The translations under genes and the position numbers were made by a program. Shown piece after piece: positions 58,091 through 64,000 of a stretch of DNA of 64,000 nt. Source of the DNA: Pocillopora verrucosa (taxonomy: Eukaryota > Cnidaria > Anthozoa > Scleractinia > Pocilloporidae); assembly GCF_036669915.1 (NCBI RefSeq), contig NC_089314.1:23018930-23082929 (forward strand), read 5' to 3'. The notes beneath the pieces were generated by a model. That model had not been told where the DNA came from. It searched no databases and saw nothing but the letters and a program-made list of their open reading frames with translations. Every line of letters starts with the position of its first letter. Positions within the stretch are counted from its first letter, which is position 1.

Positions 58091-59065
58091 CGACGCAGCA
58101 CCAGAGTTTATTTAGAAAATTACCCCCTTTATCCATTTGACTATTTATATATCTACTGTCTCCTAAGATTCAAGGCTAGATCACAAATTCAGGCGGCATC
58201 TTTGTCACGCTAGTCTAAAGTGACCTTTCACTGAATTCAGAGTCGGTTCTGACTGAGATAAGCTCTGTTAACTGATGAACCATTTACTTCTGTTGTCCTA
58301 TGATAACAGAAATTTCGATCTATTGACCTAAAGGGAACATCATGACATCTTAACAAAACCAAAGAAAAACTTCTGCTACTTTCAAACGGTTTGTTCATTA
58401 AGAAATTTCGCCGCGCAAGAAACTAAGCCCAGGCATGCACTGATTTGAGAACTTGAAATATTTACCAATCAAACTGACTGGCTCGTTACATAGTCATGTT
58501 GGATTTATTCATTTCCGTGCTTCGAACTGATTGGTTTGTCAGAGAAGAGTTTGTTGGAACCCTCCCCTCCCCCCGAACTCTACAACTCCCTACCCTACCC
58601 AAGCCATGCCTTCCTCATGCGGAAATACATGTTGTACTCAAATAATTTTACGATAGTCTCTATTCTGAACTAAATTTTTAGACAATTTTCTTGCTCAGAA
58701 GAACTCCACCCTTGAACTTTGTGCGGTCTATCTCGGGTTTGTCTTTCCGTAGGTAGAAAATGGACATCGCATGGAAGATGCCCGGCGTTCACTCTCATGT
58801 CAGTTATGACGATCAAAGCGAGCAAATTGACAATTTTGGATTGTAGGTTCCTAATTGACGTTAAATTAGCGTAGCATAGTCGTTTAAATATCAACATAGA
58901 TACCTTTAAATGCCAATATGCGTACCTGATTACCTGCAGTTAGACGTCGGGCAAGTGCACAAGTATTTCCTTGATGGCGTCGTTCGATTCACGAATTCCT
59001 TCAAATTAACAAATTTATCACCCTTATCCACAGCTGCTATAACTGGACAGGAGTACGAAATTGGC

Positions 59066-60990
59066 GAGTGTTAAGGAGCGGGGAAGATGGACTCATTCTG
59101 GAGCAGAATTGAAAGTGCAATGTTGTGATTTGTTGTCGGTGTTTTCCCGAAGTTGATCAATGACTTTTTAGGCCTGAAGCGGAACACAACGGCGGCATAA
59201 TTTAAAAAAGCTAGTAGTTGCAATACCTGCCATTGATCTACGATGACCTTTCTATTCAGTTGAGAAGAAAGAAATTACTAAAGCAAGACGGAAATAACTC
59301 AGGGGAAACTCCCAGAAGCAAGCAAACGCCTGGTTCCCTTGCAATAAGATAACTGTAAATTCCAAGCCGGGATCGAGAAAATCTCAGCTTTAGATTTGTG
59401 GAATACAAGCGAAAACACAATTTAAGACAAGTAAGCAGAACAGTGTTTTGGAGAAAGTTGGCATGAGAACAATTCTCTCATAGGTGGATTGTTTCTTACG
59501 CATCGATGGAGTCATTGTGTCTTCCAATTATATGTATGTATGCAAAGGCATTCTGCCAAATATATGTCAAATCTATTTTACCTCGTTTCAGTGTACGGTG
59601 TGCTTAGTCACCATGGAGGTATGTCACTAGTGAATCGCTGATTCATCGCATTACTTTCATTTCCTTTCTTGAAGAAAACTGCTTTACTTGCATTTCACTA
59701 CCATTGTTTAATTATCAGTAAGAAGATTCAAGCTGGCACATGTTGAGCTGAAAAGACCATTGCATCGTTTCTTAGATTCTCATTGTTTCCTGCTCGATCT
59801 TTTCGCGGCTATTATGTCAATTGACGGCTGGTTACAGAAGGAAATCAGACGTAGCCGAGAAGTCTGAATGCAACTGCAATGCGGATTAATTGAAGTAGAG
59901 AAGCCTCAGGCAATGGGATAGTGAAGATGCAATCTCTACTGCACTCAACCCAATTCTCAGAATATTCCTAAGGCTTTCTCTTTTCATACGAAGTTTACAC
60001 GCAAGGAGCGCATAGGGAGCGCGAAGCATACCAAATAAGGCCTGGGTAAGATTTGATACAGAGGAAAGAACTGGGTATCAGGCTCCCAACAGAGAACACC
60101 GCACGCCTAATACTGCGCGTTCCTAAACAAATGCTTTTTGCAAAATTCCCCTTTCAACTCGAGTTACCATACCAAACGAACACAATTCTTAATTGTTTTA
60201 TTAAAAATGGAAACATTAAAATAATAATGTTCATAACTATTGTGCTGGCGAGGACCAGCCTCTTGTGCCAGATTCTATCTAGAAATACGAATTCTTCGTC
60301 TTTATCAAAGTGACGGCTACATCCTTTAATAAATTTTTAACACTACGGAAGAAAAGACAATACATAGATCCTATTTTACAGGGATCAACTGACCCATAAC
60401 TAAAAAAAGGAAACGTCAATAACAACGTCAGTTTCAATTTAAATGGGGTGAGCTATCGATAGCGTAAATAAAAATAAAAACAAATAAATTAACTTTATTC
60501 GAGTGTCGTGTAACTTTAGCATGGTGTTGCTAATTGGGGACACTGTAACATAAATAACAAAAAAATAAAAGATATACATTAAGACGTGTGTGAATTAAGT
60601 AATCATTAGCGTCATGCAGCGTTATCTTTAACTACCAAAAGACGAACATTTTACGCAACTACCACTTAGCTACCCAAACTTCAGTTTCAGACACAACTAC
60701 TGAACAATGGTTATAATGCCGTAACTGATTTCAGCTGTTTTGGGTCTTAGCTTTTAAAAAGTGCAACCATTATTTTTACATTTGGTAAAAATATAATTTT
60801 TGTCAACTCTTTTTTTGTTTCATTTATGGCGATCACGAGTGTTAGCCATACAGTGTATGTCTTTTATTGCGCAGTCTCGGAACTTATTTCAACTATTTTC
60901 TAGACGATACGTACAAATCGAACGAAACACGTGAAAATGAACTATTGTTAGTTTCTACCCTCTCACAAAAAGATAACAAACAACTTTCTG
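59066..60990. other. Duplicated upstream spacer of the gene E unit
   Basis: Counterpart of 49.35-50.95 kb. Landmarks include aagattcaagctggcacatgt with aagattaaaccaggcacatgt, and gagcgcgaagcatacc in both units. Frames on either strand are not conserved between the copies, so no coding role is supported. It may hold the promoter of gene E (and its counterpart that of gene D). Confidence 0.45.
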
Positions 60991-61004
60991 AATAACCCGT
61001 ACTG

Positions 61005-61085
61005 CTAGATGACACTATTTTGACCGCCTGCGGGGATCGCTGGGTTCAACCCAGCTTGGTAAAACTTCTCTTTGACTGCACGTAC
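61005..61085 (-). pseudogene. Relic of the gene E-type terminal exon at the duplication edge
   Basis: The minus strand reads VRAVKEKFYQAGLNPAIPAG and stops at TAG. It aligns with VVLAAQEELYKELTGLDPAI of gene E. The TTAACAG acceptor is changed to CTAACC. No death-domain gene follows upstream, where gene G begins instead, so this marks the right boundary of the tandem duplication. Confidence 0.6.
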
Positions 61086-61741
61086 AGGTTAGCGGTAAAA
61101 AGTGCATTTAAAAATGTCTTTTAAGAAGGAAACATTGCGTTGAGTGCTCACTGAAATTGGCGGAATTGCATAGGTACAACAAAAAATAACGATACAATTC
61201 TAAATTAGTTTTCCTTGGTTTTTTACGCACAGATTTACGGTCATAATTTTTGCCATACGATATTGTAGTCGATAAATGTAATAATTTTAGAGTCAAGTCA
61301 TTGGACAGACGGAATTTCACACAGAAATCGATCGTGTATGAAACGTACATTTTATGCAGCGTACTAATATTGTTGCTATTGCTCTTCAGTTCATTACTGC
61401 TACTTAAAACTTTAGAACAAATTTGCAATGTCATGCCCTAGCGAGACGAAAAAAGCCGTACTAAAGATATTTCTAAGCTCCTACAAAAGATTAAAAAAAC
61501 TTTTGATACAAAACTAGAGAAAATCTTCATCTATTTACATGTACCTAAACAGAAAAACACTGACTAAACTAATGAAACAAGTATCTGCCAAACACTATTA
61601 TTACATAGCATTGCATATCATAACCACACAGAAACAAAGATATGTACCACAGTTAATAGTCCATGTAGATATTATACGTGCAGAGTGTGAGTTTTTACAG
61701 CTGATGCTGTTGAGGACAAAGATCTCACTTCCATGAGCCAC

Positions 61742-62705
61742 CTATATAATCATCTCTTCTGTGTCTGGATCTGAAACATGACCAAAACAATACATCAATA
61801 AACAAGAAAAAGCAGTTTTTTTCTGTACTACAAGTGGAATATGGCATACATCCTGCATGAAAAGTCACTTCAAAGAGCACTTCCTTCTCAGTTGGAGCAA
61901 TAATACCGGCCTGCTATCTGTCTTTTATGATAGAAGTCATAACAAATCACCATACAACAACAGAGTTGTAGTCTTATTGACTCAGTTTATAATAAAACTA
62001 ATGGCGGCCTACAAAACAACAAATTACTGGGCAGCTAAGAAATTATGAGATACAATAAATATTCTGACAGATCCAGACAACCAGTAATTATCCTCCCTAG
62101 TTACTTATTTGCCAAGAGTTGACCAGAGTAAAGACAAAAGTAAGAACCCAAAGTTGTCTACAGAATTATGAGTGGTTCAAGTTACACTTGGATGACCAAC
62201 AAGCAGGCCACCAAATCAAACTATTATCTATCCAAGTAATTTCTCTCATAAAATAATTGCAGTGAATTTATCAAGGGGGAATTTTTTACATAAACAATTC
62301 CTCTGGGAATACTCACCATTATGCCACTTAAGAGGGAGGAACTGATCATTATCATCACTGTGTGAAGTTACAGCAAGGTTTGCATAAGCTTTCTTGTGGT
62401 TGGGCTGCTCCTGGTGCCTGGAGTTCCCACCAGATACAGGACTCTTGAAGTCAGATGACATCTACAGAACAAAAGCAAACAAGCATTTAAATTGGCTTAT
62501 GTTGATTGACACAAGCCTAATAATATAGCTCCCCAGCAAGCTTCTCCTAGTTTTATTATTGGGTAAAGACTGGGGGGATGGATAGCCACTGTCTTCTCCA
62601 CAATGGGACAATACCTTATTTCTACCTCAAGCAATTGAACATGTGAAAGAATTTGCATATTATAACTATTAATATCATTTGTTACAATAATAATAATAAT
62701 AACAA

Positions 62706-62742
<37 letters not shown>

Positions 62743-63953
62743 GGATATGGAGGGCAGTCTGTGAGACTTGCTCACACACAAAAAAATGACTTAACCCAAA
62801 GCTTGAACCAAGAATTCTTGATCCACAGTCATGACTGCAGTTAGCTCAATCAAACGCATCTATTATGTCTCCCTAAGCATCGATACCTTAATTTTTTGCA
62901 ATTTGTTTCAGGAAAACACAAAAAACTCCACTCATACCATCCACCTTCACACCAACTAACCTTAAATGCTGGGACACCTGACCAGTCAAGCGAGTGAACA
63001 AAACTTGGCATAAATATGGGGTTTTCTTGTGCTAGTAAGTAGCTTTGTCTTGAGGATGATGATGATGATGACGATGATGATGATGATGATGAAATAGGAT
63101 TACTGTTGGCCTTCCCTAGCTGCAGAGAAATCACAAATATTGCCATCAGATGTTATTCTGACATTAGTAGATTGGACACCTTCTTCTGCTCTGTCACCTC
63201 CACTTTCCTTTAGACAGATTTAGCCATGATGACCAATTTGTCTTTGCAAAGTAAGTGAACCTCTTTCTGAGGTATATAACAGGGTAATTTATTATTATCA
63301 ACTGAGTTAATAATGTAAATTGGCCACTGTAAAGAGTTTTGTTGGAGCAAATGACAAAGGGCTCATGCTTAAAATGTCAGTTTTAAAACTCTTTACAGTG
63401 GCCAATTTATGTTATCAACTCAGTTGATAATACTTAATTACCCTGTTATACTCTTCCACTGATGCAGCACCTCAGTTTCTTTACCCCCTTTGTTCCATTT
63501 CTGAGGTAGACTTTAGTTCTTCTCCCAATATTGAAATACCATTTACATATTATTTTTGCATGATGCAGTGCAAAAAAACAAGCCCTGCCTAATTCATAAC
63601 TAAAAATGGTCAATTAATTTGTAAATACCTTCTTCTTGGCCCCAGAAGTGGTCTTTTTGCTTTTCAAAGACTGAGTAACTTTTCGTCTTCTACCAATACC
63701 AATTATCACATTTAATGCACACTGCAGGTAGGAAGGAAAAGTACATTGTGAGTTTGGAGGGAATTAACAAAAATCAGTGTAAACTTGGTTCCAATGCAAT
63801 CAATAGTTATTTGAAAACTAAAAATAAAAGATTTTACCATCAGTGGTCCTTCAATGTGATCATTGTCATCAGAGTCCATTGTCTCTTCAGAATGCTGACA
63901 CATGCTTTGTCGTCTCTTACTATCCAAGTGCATTTCCCGATGCTCTTCGCATA
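61742..63953 (-). CDS. Gene G: 3' part of a Ser-rich, charged protein
   Basis: Five minus-strand exons fit in phase. 63838-63953 reads CEEHREMHLDSKRRQSMCQH, then acidic text to IEGPLM. 63629-63721 is basic (GRRRKVTQSLKSKK). 62961-63119 carries LGKANSNPI, a 14-residue serine run encoded by a (TCA)n tract, then SYLLAQENPIFMPSFVHSLD. 62317-62461 reads MSSDFKSPVSGGNSRHQEQP and ends QFLPLKWHN. 61742-61770 reads DPDTEEMII and a stop. Cys/His pairs in the first exon hint at a small zinc-binding site cut by the window edge. The charged, low-complexity make-up suggests a nuclear protein, but I do not recognise the family. The 5' part lies beyond the window. The gene is unrelated to the death-domain cluster and bounds it on the right. 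Confidence 0.65.
62690..62745. repeat. (ATT)n/(AAT)n microsatellite
   Basis: ataataataataacaat followed by a long attatt run, in a gene G intron. Confidence 0.9.
63054..63092. repeat. (GAT)n microsatellite coding poly-serine in gene G
   Basis: gat repeats with one gac. On the minus strand these are TCA/TCG serine codons within exon 62961-63119, so length changes would alter the serine run in steps of one residue. Confidence 0.85.
63274..63462. mobile_element. Short inverted-repeat element (same family as 28421 and 57846)
   Basis: tataacagggtaatttattattatcaact ... ggccactgtaaagagtttt, a 50 bp centre, then the complement aaaactctttacagtggcca ... aattaccctgttata. The arms are nearly perfect over about 75 bp, so this is a fairly young copy. 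It lies in an intron of gene G. Confidence 0.8.
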
Positions 63954-64000
63954 CTGAATATGTCCTAGTTGCTAAGTTGAAGATTCTTTCAGAGGGAATA

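Larger units (their letters stand above)
56600..59065 (-). pseudogene. Broken copies of the 5' exons X and Y upstream of gene E
   Basis: Position 56821-56905 matches exon Y1 (GAAATAGCGCGGGAC start) but has a TGA within the first 20 codons. Position 57060-57190 matches an X copy (ESKHVIERALAHLP in one frame) without a consistent frame. Position 58675-58760 matches Y2 with no splice-bounded frame. Position 58935-59040 matches X (AAVDKGDKFVNLKEFVNRTT) but runs into a stop after SNCR. All four pieces keep the order seen in the gene D unit. These are relics left by the segmental duplication. Confidence 0.55.
51150..61095. repeat. Segmental duplication, right unit (gene E unit)
   Basis: Tandem, same-orientation copy of 40.52-51.11 kb, about 10 kb per unit. 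Each unit ends on the right with a copy of the terminal exon VVLAAQEELYKEL (50993-51076; decayed at 61005-61085), which marks the duplication junctions. Confidence 0.8.

Noticed and set aside
62497..62844. Poly-Asn and poly-Ile frames
   Set aside because: They are translations of an (ATT)n microsatellite inside an intron of gene G.

Overview
The window is nuclear DNA of an animal, most likely an anthozoan cnidarian and probably a stony coral. It is AT-rich and intron-rich, with small exons, GT-AG introns and low gene density. It carries TTAA-bounded miniature elements of the type seen in coral genomes, and it has an expanded family of death-domain genes. No bacterial, organellar or viral genes are visible. 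Exons were read by hand from open frame, splice sites, matching intron phase and agreement between paralogues, so no gene model here has transcript support. All protein genes recognised with any confidence lie on the minus strand.

Layout from left to right. 0-5 kb: a decayed copy of gene D sequence (3.1-4.8 kb), split by an insertion holding a degraded tyrosine-recombinase-like fragment. 5-7.3 kb: a probable small acidic gene (Z), seen as two exons. 8.7-11.5 kb: a local duplication, a foldback element and microsatellites. 12-15.4 kb: gene A, with coiled-coil exons followed by a helical module and a 1-base frameshift. 17.4-24.1 kb: gene B, many small exons ending in an IPT/TIG-like domain. 24-34 kb: a gene-poor, repeat-rich stretch with a LINE fragment, a Penelope-type hammerhead-like motif, foldback elements and a broken copy of gene C. 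34-38.3 kb: gene C, a death domain plus an array of about 11 repeats around an S-T-Q-T core. 40.5-51 kb and 51-61 kb: two tandem copies of a roughly 10 kb unit, each with a death-domain gene (D and E). 61.7-64 kb: the 3' part of an unrelated serine-rich gene (G) that runs off the window.

The main result is a tandem family. Genes C, D and E share one exon plan: a death domain, a two-exon beta-rich segment, a long exon with a helical module I do not recognise (signatures LQELY, CxC and FYDF, ending RLFSP or RLFSS), then short linker exons. Gene A has the same helical module behind a coiled coil. A death domain implies homotypic adaptor signalling, so a family-specific innate-immune or cell-death scaffold is a reasonable inference, but nothing in the sequence proves it. 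In gene C the segment before the helical module has expanded into an array resembling multivalent dynein-light-chain (LC8) binding sites.
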